The notes: generated from the sequence alone by a model not told the origin. A stretch of 64,000 nucleotides of DNA from Micavibrio sp. (GCA_028283745.1 JAPWJZ010000001.1:310001-374000), one strand, 5' to 3'. Numbered from the stretch's first letter, positions 22,101-30,254 are shown. Translations and numbers: made by a program.

Positions 22101-22680
22101 GGCCCACCCGTTGGATAACATGACAAGCCAGCTGGAACGCCTGCGTGTTATTCCGTCTACCAAGGTTGCGGAAGCTTTAATGACCAGCCCTTCCACGCGC
22201 CTTCGCATGGCGGGCATTGTGGTGCGCAAGCAGGAACGCACATCGCAGAAGGGTAACCGATTTGCCTTCGTGCAGGTTTCAGACCCTTACGGCGTATTCG
22301 AGATGATGGTGTTTTCAGACCTGCTGAACGCCAGCCGCGAATTGCTGGAAGCGGGCACGCCCATTTTGCTTTCCGTCGACGTTGATAAAAAAGGCGAGGA
22401 TGAACTGCGCTTCCTTGGCCAAAGCATCGAGCCTTTGACGGCGGCGGTGCAAAGCGTGACGCGTTTGATGAACGTGCATGTAACGCAGCCCGCAGCTATT
22501 GTTAAAATCCGCGATGTGCTGGAAAAAACCGGGCAGGGGCGCGTGAAGGTGCAGTTGATTGTTGCGGCGGGCCCGGGGCGTGAGGCTACGGTTGAATTAC
22601 CCGGCGGCTGGAATGTAAACGAAAGTACCCCAAAAGCCTTGCGCTCCATTGGCGGTGTTGACGATATCCGCGAAATTTGA
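19189..22680 (+). CDS. dnaE: DNA polymerase III subunit alpha
   Basis: Replicative polymerase (1163 residues) of the C family. The N-terminal PHP domain starts at FVHLRVHSAYSLAEGAIK. The palm holds GPGRGSGAGSVVAW and the catalytic aspartates in MPDFDIDF, and the fingers include YGFNKAHSAAYGLIAYHTAY. Later come the helix-hairpin-helix region and an OB fold (LRMAGIVVRKQERTSQKGNRFAFVQV). The open frame begins at 19090, but ATG 19189 (MTDKAPQF) matches the family start and avoids 33 extra residues without homology. It stands alone between a divergent unknown gene and the promoter at 22703. Confidence 0.96.
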   Translation: MTDKAPQFVHLRVHSAYSLAEGAIKLKNLVPLVKKLEMPAVAVTDTGNLFGALEFSVGAAKEGIQPIIGCQLWIERPDQTDQKNKKSEMPDQIVVLVQNEQGYKNLMKLSSKAYLHPLEHTEKPAITWGDIEQYSAGLIALTAGTKGTVGRMLLDNRPTDAEKTLKQLHGIFGDRLYIELERHGTADEVAIEDPLLDFAYKYNIAVVATNNCYFSDPDMYEAHDAFLCIDDRAFVQDANRRKVTPEHYFKSAEQMAELFKDLPEAIENTVVIAKRCAFMLKEVKPSLPRFKTETGNTEPDELRARTAEGLTWRLENYVFKPDWDDAKKEEVRTQYFKRMEYELDVIIKMGFPGYFLIVSDFIQWAKDHDIPVGPGRGSGAGSVVAWSTKITDLDPIECTLLFERFLNPERVSMPDFDIDFCQDRRDEVISYVRDKYGHDTVAQIITFGKLQARAVVRDVGRVLQMTYGQVDKIAKLVPQNPANPISLEEALESEPLLREARDSDEQVRKLIDIALKLEGLYRHASTHAAGIVIGDRPLDEIVPMYRDPGSTIAATQFNMKDVEKAGLVKFDFLGLKTMTVINDSVKLIHETTGEDLDPLKFPMDDKKTYDLLAKGDCSAVFQLESAGMRDLCKQMNVHNFEEISAIVALFRPGPMENIPKYIANLSGKEEIEYMHPLLKPVLKDTYGVMIYQEQVMEAAQILAGYSLGGADLLRRAMGKKIKAEMDAQRAIFVEGCEKANAIAPELASAIFDQIAKFADYGFNKAHSAAYGLIAYHTAYLKANYPVEFMAATMTNDMTNTDKLAMLRQELMRMKVVLLPPDINKSLPRFSVEQLPDGKKGIRYALAALKGVGMEAMNVIIAERERGGPFKDLYDVARRLDPKAMNKRQMEALAAAGAFDAFVPNRASVVASVEVLLRYAAANADEKASGQESLFGGGGGNALPEPPIAKADKWEPLEQLRHEFEAVGFYLSAHPLDNMTSQLERLRVIPSTKVAEALMTSPSTRLRMAGIVVRKQERTSQKGNRFAFVQVSDPYGVFEMMVFSDLLNASRELLEAGTPILLSVDVDKKGEDELRFLGQSIEPLTAAVQSVTRLMNVHVTQPAAIVKIRDVLEKTGQGRVKVQLIVAAGPGREATVELPGGWNVNESTPKALRSIGGVDDIREI

Positions 22681-22702
22681 CGCGATTTTTGCAGCAATTT
22701 GA

Positions 22703-22731
22703 TTGACGGCTCATGTGCACGGGCGTATTCT
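22703..22731 (+). promoter_or_regulatory. Strong sigma-70 type promoter
   Basis: TTGACG at 22703-22708, a 17-bp spacer, and TATTCT at 22726-22731, in the gap just after dnaE. The expected start near 22738 gives a leader of about 50 bases before the phosphoribosyltransferase-like gene, so that gene appears to be a separate transcription unit. Confidence 0.6.
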
Positions 22732-22788
22732 TTATGAAAACAAGAATACAGCTGACGCCGACAGGCACATTTGACAATTCCAAAAATC

Positions 22789-23784
22789 ATGAAGTTCCAA
22801 CGCACATTGATGAAGATCATGGCATTCCGCAATTCATTGGCGGGGGGCAAAAAACTGCAAGGGCAATTGCCGTTGCAGGGGCCGTTGGAAAACCCGAAAA
22901 AGCGCGCCGAAATTCCCGCCGATTTCCCGCAAACTATTTCTCCCTATTCGCCGCAGGAAGCGCTTGATGTTATTCGCGCGGAATTGGCAAAGCAGGGCAC
23001 CACGCTTGAAGACGCGCGGCGCATCAACCTTGCCTATCCGCACAAGCACCCCGTGCTGTTCCCCGAGCAGGTCAACGCCGCCGAAGTGCGCGTCGAAAAA
23101 TTCCGTGACTGCATGAAGGCGCTGGCGCCGCATGTGGAGTGGGTGGTGGCGAATGCCTTGTGCGAGCGCGTGCATCTTAATCGCTCCGGCAACCCCAGCA
23201 GCACCCATGCGTTGACAGGCCGCCAGGTCTACGATATTTACATGCCCGCGCAAAAAGACCCGTTCCCTTTCGGCGAAGGAAAGTCGGCGGGTGAATATTT
23301 CGTCGTCGTTGACTGGACGATCGAGCAAGGCACAACCATTGCCAACCTTATGAGCTATATTCGCCACAACGGCGGCACGGTGCTGATGGCTCTTGCAGAC
23401 CAGCACGCGCCGCTGGTGCAGCGGCAGACGATATGCAACGACAATGCGGCGCGGGCCGAACTTTCCGCCGCTTTCAACGACAAATCGCGCAATGGAAAAC
23501 GCCTGCCCGAAATGGCGCTGGCCTTTGCGCGTTCCGCACAATACCACGGCCACAACTGGTCGCCGGATGAATGCATTGCTAAGCTGGATGCCGCACTGCA
23601 TCACTTTGGCAATAGCGTGTTTACGCTGACGGACGGTGAATGCGCAAAGCTGATCAATACGGTGAACGGCGGCGCTTACCCGGTGGTATCGTTCCCGAAA
23701 CTGCTGGACCAGCTGGCAGAAAAAGCATCGCCGCCCGCGCCGCAGCGCAGCCTGCGCCCTGCCGGCCTACGCCGCCGGCTTTGA
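22789..23784 (+). CDS. Phosphoribosyltransferase-like protein, function unknown
   Basis: A protein of 331 residues with no signal peptide. The segment YFVVVDWTIEQGTTIANL (about 172-189), followed by a helix and GGTVLMALAD, has the shape of a type I phosphoribosyltransferase PRPP loop, but the usual Asp-Asp pair is Asp-Trp. The N-terminus is basic and the C-terminus Arg/Pro-rich. The substrate is unknown and the protein could be regulatory. The start is uncertain: a TTG at 22771 extends it by six residues, ATG 22810 also fits, and none has a clear Shine-Dalgarno. It has its own promoter. Its 3' end overlaps the convergent gene by 18 bp. Confidence 0.6.
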   Translation: MKFQRTLMKIMAFRNSLAGGKKLQGQLPLQGPLENPKKRAEIPADFPQTISPYSPQEALDVIRAELAKQGTTLEDARRINLAYPHKHPVLFPEQVNAAEVRVEKFRDCMKALAPHVEWVVANALCERVHLNRSGNPSSTHALTGRQVYDIYMPAQKDPFPFGEGKSAGEYFVVVDWTIEQGTTIANLMSYIRHNGGTVLMALADQHAPLVQRQTICNDNAARAELSAAFNDKSRNGKRLPEMALAFARSAQYHGHNWSPDECIAKLDAALHHFGNSVFTLTDGECAKLINTVNGGAYPVVSFPKLLDQLAEKASPPAPQRSLRPAGLRRRL

Positions 23785-24297
23785 CCCGCGATTCTTGAAT
23801 TTCTGCAAAAGGCCCGTGAAGCGGTTGGCTTTTTCGTTCATGGCATCATTCGCGGCAGGTTTTGCATCCGCGCTATGCTCATGATTAAACGTCGCCTTCA
23901 GCTTCTGCGCCTTCGCGAGGGATGATTTGGCAAGTGCCGCCAGCGGTTTTGCGGCGGGCGGGGCAGGCGGGGCAGGCGGGGTACCCTTTGCGGCATCGCG
24001 CGTTTCCTTCACTTTCATCAGCTTCTTGTGGGTAAAGCTGAAGACACGATTGAAGACGAGAGATTTTGCGCACATCAGCACGCCGGTGGTTAAGGTTGAA
24101 TAACCTATGATGGCGGGAATGCCTACGCCCGCAGCTTTAATGGCAAGCGCGGCAATGCCAATGGCGGTAAGCCCACCCCAAAGCCCGACACCGCCCGCGC
24201 ATAGCAGCGCTATGCCCGCAGACGTGCGAATGCCGTAGTCCAGCAACTTGTCGGACTTTTTAAAAGCGTTGAACTTTTCTCTCAGGCTTTGAAGCAT
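23767..24297 (-). CDS. Small membrane protein of unknown function
   Basis: A protein of 176 residues with two or three hydrophobic helices between about 26 and 80 (SAGIALLCAGGVGLWGGLTAIGIAALAIKAAG and IPAIIGYSTLTTGVLMCAKSL). A basic region follows (FTHKKLMKVKETRDAAKG), then a Pro/Ala hinge (PPAPPAPPAAKP) and a long basic cytoplasmic tail. I do not recognise a family. Its C-terminal codons overlap the C-terminal codons of the convergent phosphoribosyltransferase-like gene. Confidence 0.65.
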   Translation of the reverse strand: MLQSLREKFNAFKKSDKLLDYGIRTSAGIALLCAGGVGLWGGLTAIGIAALAIKAAGVGIPAIIGYSTLTTGVLMCAKSLVFNRVFSFTHKKLMKVKETRDAAKGTPPAPPAPPAAKPLAALAKSSLAKAQKLKATFNHEHSADAKPAANDAMNEKANRFTGLLQKFKNRGSKPAA

Positions 24298-24348
24298 GGC
24301 TTGATTATAAAGGTTGCCTTGTAATGTGAAAGCCCGGTTTTTCGCAGC

Positions 24349-25812
24349 TTATGGCAATTTTGGGCCGTTTGCCGTGCGCTTCAATGCGGGCGCGGGTGCT
24401 GCCTTCAATACCGACGGGCTACGGGCATAATCCATCTCGTTAAAAAGATGCGAAATGTCGCCTTTCCACGGGCCGTTGAATTGCTGCACCAGGCGCTGCG
24501 ACCAGTTAAGGCCGCTGCTGACGATTTCTTTCAACGGCTCCAGATACTGGCTTTCATCAAGTCCTTTTGCATCAAGGATATTCTGGCGCTTCAGGCCAGC
24601 TTCGGCAATGTTGAGCAATTCTTTGCAAACATCCTGCAGCGTGCCGCCGCGGAAAGGTGTTTGCAGGCCGGCTTGCGGCGCGGCCATGCGCAAATAATCG
24701 CGCTCACCGTTCGTCCAGTCCTTGGTCAGTGCCAGCGTATCGTCCAGCGATGTTTTATCGTAGAGCAATCCCTTCCAGAAAGCGGCAAGCGCGGTGACCA
24801 TTTCGGGCGGGCCCACATCTGCGCTGCGCATTTCAAGGAACTTGCGCGGCCGCGTATCCGGCCAGACGGTATTCAGCAGGTCGGACCAGTCGCCCAAGGT
24901 TGCGGCGCGGCCTTCGGTAATTTCAAGTTTCGCTTCCATGAAATCCGCAAACTTCGACAGGTATGCGGGCTTGAAGGTATGGCCTTCGTAAAAGCCGATC
25001 ATGGGCATTTTTTCGAGGACGAAATCTGTGTAGCGCTCGAAGCCGAAGCCTTCTTCAAAGGCAACGGGCAGCAGGAAGCCATAGCGGCCATCCCAGCCTT
25101 TTTCGAGGATATGGCTGCGGTAGCTGTCAAAACCCGTTGGCTTGCCATCCGCAAACGGGGAGGTTGCGAACATGGCGATAACGGCGGGCGCGGCGTTCAG
25201 GCTGGCGCGGATTTTATCCACCGCATCCTGCTCTGACGTAAAGCCGAGGTTGGCCTGCACAGTCGAGGTGCAGGCGATGATGTCGAGCCCGTTCGGAATA
25301 TTGTGGCGGGCGATATGGTCGCGATAAACGGCGTAGCGCGATTTTTCCATCAGCTCCAGCGTATCGGCGCGGTGCGTGGGGTGAAAGCCGGTGGCAACCA
25401 TGCGAAAGCCGAGCGTCTCGGCAATGTCGGCGGCATCTTTGATGGTACGGGCGGTTTCAAGCGCAATGTCATGCACGTTCTTGTGTGGTGCGCCGCCGGT
25501 TTCCAGCTGCAGGGCAGGCTCCAGCGTCCAGGCCGCATTGTCCTTTGAAATGTCGATCAGCTTGCCCTTTTCACGGGTGCCGGCCAGCCAGCCTTTGTCG
25601 CTGACCATTTTGTCCATAAAGTCTTCAACACCCGCGCGGCCGTTTTTGCCACTGAAGGGGGTGGGGGTGTTGTCGGCAATATAGAAGGGCGGTTTTTCAT
25701 GCTCCATGCCAATCTTAAGATCCGCCACGGGGGTGCATCCCTTCAGGAACCATTCCACAAGCTGGCGTTTGTTTTCGATGGGTTCCTGGGCGGTTTGGCT
25801 GGGGCCGGACAT
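24349..25812 (-). CDS. gshA: Glutamate--cysteine ligase, plant/alphaproteobacterial type
   Basis: First enzyme of glutathione synthesis, joining glutamate and cysteine with ATP; 487 residues. The sequence follows the GCS2 family shared by plants and alphaproteobacteria, not the E. coli family: IGMEHEKPPF near residue 35, ALQLETGGAPHKNVHD near 101, TSTVQANLGF near 182, and PMIGFYEGHTFKPAYLSKFAD. No transit peptide is present. It is a single gene transcribed away from rpsB across a 404-bp gap. The start ATG at 25812 lacks a clear ribosome site, but length agrees with the family. Confidence 0.93.
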   Translation of the reverse strand: MSGPSQTAQEPIENKRQLVEWFLKGCTPVADLKIGMEHEKPPFYIADNTPTPFSGKNGRAGVEDFMDKMVSDKGWLAGTREKGKLIDISKDNAAWTLEPALQLETGGAPHKNVHDIALETARTIKDAADIAETLGFRMVATGFHPTHRADTLELMEKSRYAVYRDHIARHNIPNGLDIIACTSTVQANLGFTSEQDAVDKIRASLNAAPAVIAMFATSPFADGKPTGFDSYRSHILEKGWDGRYGFLLPVAFEEGFGFERYTDFVLEKMPMIGFYEGHTFKPAYLSKFADFMEAKLEITEGRAATLGDWSDLLNTVWPDTRPRKFLEMRSADVGPPEMVTALAAFWKGLLYDKTSLDDTLALTKDWTNGERDYLRMAAPQAGLQTPFRGGTLQDVCKELLNIAEAGLKRQNILDAKGLDESQYLEPLKEIVSSGLNWSQRLVQQFNGPWKGDISHLFNEMDYARSPSVLKAAPAPALKRTANGPKLP

Positions 25813-25959
25813 GTTTTTCGCTTTCGCTGTTACCTGTCGCCGGAATAGGCAAAAGGGGTGTAATGTTTTACCATAGTCATAATACTTCCGTCAAACAGAC
25901 TGTTTTGTTATGATAAATTAAGGGGTTGCAGGCTATACTGTTCAAGGTTGCCGTAATAA

Positions 25960-25987
25960 TTGAAAAGCGGCGCAGGCGGCTTATGTT
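25960..25987 (+). promoter_or_regulatory. Possible promoter of the rpsB-tsf unit
   Basis: TTGAAA at 25960-25965, a 16-bp spacer, and TATGTT at 25982-25987. This would leave a leader of about 220 bases ahead of rpsB, consistent with a structured ribosomal-protein leader. The boxes are moderate and other placements are possible. Confidence 0.35.
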
Positions 25988-26076
25988 GCTCTGCACGGAA
26001 AAACCACAGAAAAACATCGGCCATGTCTCTAGTTTTGCTTGCAAATCGGGGGCGGGAGATGTAAAAACTGCCAACC

Positions 26077-26103
26077 AAGGTGCCTGAATGGTTCAGGCGC
26101 CTT
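26077..26103 (+). promoter_or_regulatory. Stem-loop in the rpsB leader
   Basis: Arms of 12 bases, AAGGTGCCTGAA and TTCAGGCGCCTT, pair around a TGG loop with one G-T wobble, followed by GTTTACT. It lies about 113 bases before rpsB. It could be an attenuator, a binding site for S2 feedback control, or a weak terminator. The tail is not T-rich enough to decide. Confidence 0.5.
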
Positions 26104-26216
26104 GTTTACTAAAATCACATGCGGGTTTAGGTGGTGGCGTTAAAGCCCCCCCCTTCGGTGCTTCGAAAGAGGCAATTTGGCCCGCAGAGGTATAACCGGA
26201 AAAGGAACTATTCCAC

Positions 26217-26996
26217 ATGACGATGCCAACTTTCACCATGCGCCAGCTGCTCGAAGCCGGCGTCCACTTCGGCCACCACACCCGCCGCTGGAACCCGAAG
26301 ATGAAACCGTACATCTATGGCGACCGTAACAACGTCCACATCATCAACCTCGAGCTGACCGTTCCGATGCTGCACAACGCCCTGAAAAGCGTGCGCGACA
26401 TCGTTTCGAACCGCGGCCGCGTTCTCTTCGTCGGCACCAAGCGCCAGGCGTCGGACAAAATTGCCGAAACTGCAAAACGTTGCGGCCAGTACTACGTCAA
26501 CTACCGCTGGCTCGGCGGCATGCTGACCAACTGGAACACCATTTCCAACTCCATCAAGCGCCTGCGCGCCGTTGACGAAATGCTCGCCAACCCGGAAGCG
26601 AAGCACGGCCTGACGAAAAAAGAACAGCTCAACCTTGCCCGCGAAAAAGAGAAGCTTGAAAAAGCACTCGGCGGCATCAAGGACATGGGCGGTCTGCCGG
26701 ACGCGATGATCGTCATCGACGTCATGAAAGAAGCGAACGCGATCCTCGAAGCGCGCCGCCTTGGCATTCCCGTTTTCGGCGTGGTTGATACCAACTGCGA
26801 TCCCGATGGCGTTGACTTCCTCATCCCCGGCAACGATGACGCAACCCGCGCCATCAACCTGTATTGCGACCTCTTTGCCGAAGCCGTTCTTGACGGCCTG
26901 CAGGCTGAAGTGACCAAGTCGGGCGCGGATGCAGGCGCATCTGAAAACCCTGGCGCTGAAGACCTCTCCGAAGTCAAAGCGGCAGCAGCCGGCTAA
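26217..26996 (+). CDS. rpsB: 30S ribosomal protein S2
   Basis: Small-subunit ribosomal protein (259 residues). The S2 signatures are [27 protein letters not shown] at the start, [10 protein letters not shown] in the middle, and [28 protein letters not shown] 26217 is preferred over ATG 26223 because AAGGA lies 10 bases before the first. The C-terminal 25 residues are an acidic, Ala-rich tail. It is followed by tsf after 151 bp that contain a long palindrome. Confidence 0.97.
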   Translation: MTMPTFTMRQLLEAGVHFGHHTRRWNPKMKPYIYGDRNNVHIINLELTVPMLHNALKSVRDIVSNRGRVLFVGTKRQASDKIAETAKRCGQYYVNYRWLGGMLTNWNTISNSIKRLRAVDEMLANPEAKHGLTKKEQLNLAREKEKLEKALGGIKDMGGLPDAMIVIDVMKEANAILEARRLGIPVFGVVDTNCDPDGVDFLIPGNDDATRAINLYCDLFAEAVLDGLQAEVTKSGADAGASENPGAEDLSEVKAAAAG

Positions 26997-27006
26997 TCTA
27001 TCACGC

Positions 27007-27093
27007 TATCCCGAAAGCCGGGATCCGCAACGTGGCACGCCTTCAGACTATCGAAGCATGGCCCGAAACCGGATCCCGGCTTTTGTCGGGATA
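27007..27093. repeat. Intergenic palindromic element between rpsB and tsf
   Basis: The left arm 27007-27026 (TATCCCGAAAGCCGGGATCC) pairs with the right arm 27071-27093 (GGATCCCGGCTT, TTG bulge, TCGGGATA): 20 base pairs with a three-base bulge, enclosing a loop of 44 bases. The GGATCCCGGCTT...CGGGAT wording is typical of the dispersed palindromes of alphaproteobacterial genomes, so I infer a member of a REP-like family. No second copy occurs in this window. It could also modulate readthrough from rpsB to tsf. Confidence 0.65.
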
Positions 27094-27147
27094 GGCCTTG
27101 GAAATTCGAACCAGACACAATCAAAAATAGATCAAGGGGATAATCTT

Positions 27148-28074
27148 ATGACGGAAATTACCGCAGCTCTTGTAAAAGAACTCCGCGAAAAAAGCGGCGC
27201 AGGCATGATGGACTGCAAAAAAGCCCTCGCTGAAAACGGCGGCAACGTCGATGCATCCATGGACTGGCTGCGCAAAAAAGGCCTCGCGTCGGCCGCTAAA
27301 AAATCCAGCCGCGCCGCATCCGAAGGCCTTGTCAGCGTTGCTGCCACCGGCACATTCGGCGTCGCAATCGAGCTGAACGCTGAAACCGACTTCGTCGGCC
27401 GCAACGAACACTTCCAGAAACTGCTGACCGAAGCGACCCAGCTCGCCGTCGGCAGCAAACTCGACACCGTTGAAAAGCTGAAAGCCGCCAAACTGGCGAA
27501 CGGCAAAACGGTTGAAGAGCAACTGACCGAACTCATCGCCAACATCGGCGAGAACATGAACCTGCGCCGCATGCAATCCGTGTCGGTTACGCAAGGTCTT
27601 GTTTCCAGCTACGTCCACAACCAGCTGATCCCCGGCTGCGGCAAAATCGGCGTGCTGGTCGCGCTTGAATCCGCTGGCGCTGCTGACAAGCTTGCAGCTC
27701 TTGGCCGTCAGCTTGCCATGCACATCGCAGCAGCACGCCCTGAAGCGCTGAACGTCGAAGGCCTTAGCGCCGACCTCGTCGCACGCGAGCGCGCTGTCCA
27801 CGCGGACAAAGCCTCCAAAAGCGGCAAGCCCGCTGAAATCGTCGAGAAAATGGTCGATGGTTCCATGCGCAAATACTACGAACAAGTCGCGCTGCTGGAA
27901 CAGACTTTCATCATCGATGGCCAGACCAAGATTTCTGCCGTGCTGCTGAACGCTGCGAAAGATGTGGGCGCGCCCGTCGCGCTCACCGGCTACGTTCGCT
28001 ACGAACTGGGCGAAGGCGTCGAGAAGAAAGTCGACGATTTCGCTTCGGAAGTTGCGAAAATGGCCGCAGGCTAG
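27148..28074 (+). CDS. tsf: Elongation factor Ts
   Basis: Guanine-nucleotide exchange factor for EF-Tu (308 residues). The N-terminal UBA-like domain carries LVKELREKSGAGMMDCKKAL, the family signature; the core includes ELNAETDFVGRNEHF. The open frame runs from 26929 inside rpsB, but ATG 27148 gives the exact family start (MTEITAALVK), with AAGGGGA nine bases upstream. A strong terminator follows, so rpsB-tsf is a closed unit. Confidence 0.97.
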   Translation: MTEITAALVKELREKSGAGMMDCKKALAENGGNVDASMDWLRKKGLASAAKKSSRAASEGLVSVAATGTFGVAIELNAETDFVGRNEHFQKLLTEATQLAVGSKLDTVEKLKAAKLANGKTVEEQLTELIANIGENMNLRRMQSVSVTQGLVSSYVHNQLIPGCGKIGVLVALESAGAADKLAALGRQLAMHIAAARPEALNVEGLSADLVARERAVHADKASKSGKPAEIVEKMVDGSMRKYYEQVALLEQTFIIDGQTKISAVLLNAAKDVGAPVALTGYVRYELGEGVEKKVDDFASEVAKMAAG

Positions 28075-28081
28075 GATATAC

Positions 28082-28121
28082 AAAACCGGCTCCTGCCAAA
28101 AGGCAGGGGCCGGTTTTCTTC
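28082..28121 (+). terminator. Rho-independent terminator after tsf
   Basis: A 16-bp stem (AAAACCGGCTCCTGCC pairing with GGCAGGGGCCGGTTTT, one wobble) with an AAAA loop at 28098-28101, followed by TTTTCTT. It lies eight bases after the tsf stop. Confidence 0.9.
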
Positions 28122-28208
28122 CTTGGGGGCAGGGAAGGCAATGACGATACGGCCGCCAGTGCAACGCTGGCGCACTAATCCACACCGGGCTGACAGGGGT
28201 TCATTCAC

Positions 28209-28946
28209 ATGCCGCATGCAAAGTTCAAGCGCGTCCTTCTGAAGATTTCGGGCGAAGCTCTCATGGGTAATGGCGAATACGGCATTGATACCGAAACCTG
28301 CGCCCGCATCGCCAAAGACGTCAAGGAAGTCATCAACCTCGGCATCGAAGTTTGCCTTGTCATCGGGGGCGGCAACATATTCCGTGGCATTTCCGGCGCG
28401 GCTGCCGGCATGGACCGCGCCTCCGCCGACTATATGGGCATGCTGGCAACCGTCATGAACTCGATTGCCATGCAGAACGCCCTTGAAAAAATCGGCATTG
28501 ATACCCGCGTGCAATCCGCCATCACCATGGCTTCCGTCTGCGAGGCGTACATCCGCCGCAAGGCATTGCGCCACATGGAAAAAGGCCGCTGCGTTATTTT
28601 CGCCGCCGGCACCGGCAACCCGTTCTTCACGACCGACACCGCTGCGGCACTGCGCGCCTCCGAAATGGGCTGCGATGCGCTGCTGAAAGGCACCAAGGTT
28701 GACGGCGTTTATACGTCCGACCCCATCAAGAACCCCACCACCGCCAAGAAGCTGGACCGACTGACATATCTTGACGTCCTCGCAAACGACCTTGGTGTGA
28801 TGGATGCGTCCGCGATTTCGCTGGCGCGTGAAAGCAATATTCCCGTTATCGTCTTTTCAATCAAAAAGCCGGGCGCCTTTGCAGAACTTATGCAGGGCCG
28901 CGGCGAGTTCACGATCGTCATGGAAAAAGAGGCACAAAATGGCTGA
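28209..28946 (+). CDS. pyrH: UMP kinase
   Basis: Phosphorylates UMP to UDP in pyrimidine nucleotide synthesis; 245 residues. The amino-acid-kinase fold signatures are [13 protein letters not shown] at the start, [10 protein letters not shown] in the nucleotide loop and [17 protein letters not shown] in the UMP site. It is the first gene after the tsf terminator, 134 bp downstream, so an own promoter is expected, but I see no convincing boxes. It overlaps frr by 8 bp. Confidence 0.97.
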   Translation: MPHAKFKRVLLKISGEALMGNGEYGIDTETCARIAKDVKEVINLGIEVCLVIGGGNIFRGISGAAAGMDRASADYMGMLATVMNSIAMQNALEKIGIDTRVQSAITMASVCEAYIRRKALRHMEKGRCVIFAAGTGNPFFTTDTAAALRASEMGCDALLKGTKVDGVYTSDPIKNPTTAKKLDRLTYLDVLANDLGVMDASAISLARESNIPVIVFSIKKPGAFAELMQGRGEFTIVMEKEAQNG

Positions 28947-29496
28947 TATTAATACCGCTGACTTCGACCGCCGCATGCAGGCGACACATGAAAACTTCTC
29001 GAAGGAGCTGATGGGCCTGCGCACTGGCCGCGCGTCACCCAGCCTGCTGGAACACGTGCAGGTTGAAGTATACGGCTCCAAAATGCCGCTCAGCCAGGCT
29101 GCCACCGTTTCCGCACCGGAAGCGCGCCTGCTGAACGTGCAGGTCTGGGATGCCAACAACACCAAGGCTGTTGAAAAAGCGATTGCCTCCGCAGGCCTCG
29201 GCCTCAACCCGCAGCCCGCCGGCAGCCTGATCCGCGTGCCGATCCCCGGCCTTACGGAAGAGCGCCGCGCCGAACTGATTAAAGTCGGCGCAAAATATGC
29301 CGAAGCCGCGCGCGTTGCCGTCCGCAACATTCGCCGCGAAGGCATGGATCTCGCCAAGAAAACGCAAAAAGACGGCAAGATGAGCGAAGACGAGCTGAAG
29401 AAGAGCGAAGAAAAAATCCAGAAGATGACCGACGGCTGGATCAAGAAAATCGACGACAGCTTGTCGCACAAAGAATCGGAAATCAAGCAGGTCTAA
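28939..29496 (+). CDS. frr: Ribosome recycling factor
   Basis: Splits post-termination ribosomes with EF-G; 185 residues, the exact family length. Signatures are [24 protein letters not shown], the [17 protein letters not shown] hinge region, and the C-terminal helices [22 protein letters not shown] 28939 is inside the end of pyrH (8-bp overlap); the longer open frame from 28804 is spurious. It is separated by 14 bp from uppS. Confidence 0.97.
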   Translation: MADINTADFDRRMQATHENFSKELMGLRTGRASPSLLEHVQVEVYGSKMPLSQAATVSAPEARLLNVQVWDANNTKAVEKAIASAGLGLNPQPAGSLIRVPIPGLTEERRAELIKVGAKYAEAARVAVRNIRREGMDLAKKTQKDGKMSEDELKKSEEKIQKMTDGWIKKIDDSLSHKESEIKQV

Positions 29497-29510
29497 GGAC
29501 CAAAAGCCCC

Positions 29511-30254
29511 ATGGCCACGCCGACCGAAACGCCCCAGCTTCTGCCGCAGCACGTGGCCATCATCATGGATGGTAACGGGCGTTGGGCGGAGGCGAGGGGC
29601 CTCGGCCGGACCGAAGGCCACCGCAAGGGCGCGGAAGCCGCGCAACGCACCATTGAAGCCGCGCGCGATCTTGGCATTCCGTACCTGACGCTGTTCGGTT
29701 TTTCATCCGAAAACTGGAGCCGACCGGCGGGCGAGGTTGACGACCTCATGAACCTGCTGCGCTATTATCTTAAAAAAGAAACCGCCGAGATGCACAAGAA
29801 CGGCGCGCGCCTGCTGGTCATCGGCGACCGCCAGCGCCTTGCGCCCGACATTGTGGCGCAGATCGAAAAGGCGGAAGAAACCACGCGCGACAACAAGCGT
29901 ATTACTGTTATCATCGCGCTCAGCTATGGCGGGCGGCACGATATTTTATACGCCGCGCGTGAACTGGCGCGCCTTGCCAAGGCCGATAAAATCGACCTCG
30001 ATAAAATTGACGAAAATGCTTTTTCCGCGCTGCTCATGACCAAGGGCGTGCCGGACCCCGACCTGATGATCCGTACCAGCGGTGAATACCGCATCAGCAA
30101 CTTCATGATGTGGCAAATGGCCTATTCCGAGCTTTTCTTTACCAATACGCTCTGGCCCGACTTCGGCATGGCGGACATGCAGGAAGCCGTGCGGTTCTTC
30201 AACAGCCGTGACAGGCGATACGGCGGGCTTTCCCGCAAGGCAGCGATAGTGTGA
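29511..30254 (+). CDS. uppS: Isoprenyl transferase (undecaprenyl diphosphate synthase)
   Basis: Builds undecaprenyl diphosphate, the lipid carrier for peptidoglycan and O-antigen, from farnesyl and isopentenyl diphosphates; 247 residues. The catalytic HVAIIMDGNGRW (Asp20) is followed by GHRKGAEA, the TLFGFSSENWSRP segment, and the C-terminal DLMIRTSGEYRISNFMMWQ with FTNTLWPDF. Its stop overlaps the GTG of cdsA (GTGA). Confidence 0.96.
   Translation: MATPTETPQLLPQHVAIIMDGNGRWAEARGLGRTEGHRKGAEAAQRTIEAARDLGIPYLTLFGFSSENWSRPAGEVDDLMNLLRYYLKKETAEMHKNGARLLVIGDRQRLAPDIVAQIEKAEETTRDNKRITVIIALSYGGRHDILYAARELARLAKADKIDLDKIDENAFSALLMTKGVPDPDLMIRTSGEYRISNFMMWQMAYSELFFTNTLWPDFGMADMQEAVRFFNSRDRRYGGLSRKAAIV

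Larger units (their letters stand above)
25813..26216. other. 404-bp divergent intergenic region between gshA and rpsB
   Basis: The largest gap in the window. It holds the control regions of gshA (leftward) and the ribosomal operon (rightward). I see a possible rpsB promoter at 25960-25987, a strong hairpin at 26077-26103, a C-run at about 26149-26156, and the rpsB ribosome site AAGGA at 26202-26206. No tRNA, repeat or small ORF with family support is visible in it. Confidence 0.7.

Noticed and set aside
22713-22967. Plus-strand open frame of 84 codons before the phosphoribosyltransferase-like gene
   Set aside because: Overlaps the start of the better-supported frame and has no recognisable domain; its start lies inside the promoter.
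25877-26074. Short minus-strand open frame in the gshA-rpsB gap
   Set aside because: No ribosome site, no motif, and it occupies the promoter region; treated as chance.
26077-26103. Hairpin as a Rho-independent terminator of a small RNA
   Set aside because: The stem is good but it is not followed by a T-run, so a leader structure is the safer description.
27007-27093. Palindrome between rpsB and tsf as an insertion-sequence remnant
   Set aside because: No target duplication or transposase fragment is visible; the loop is not coding.
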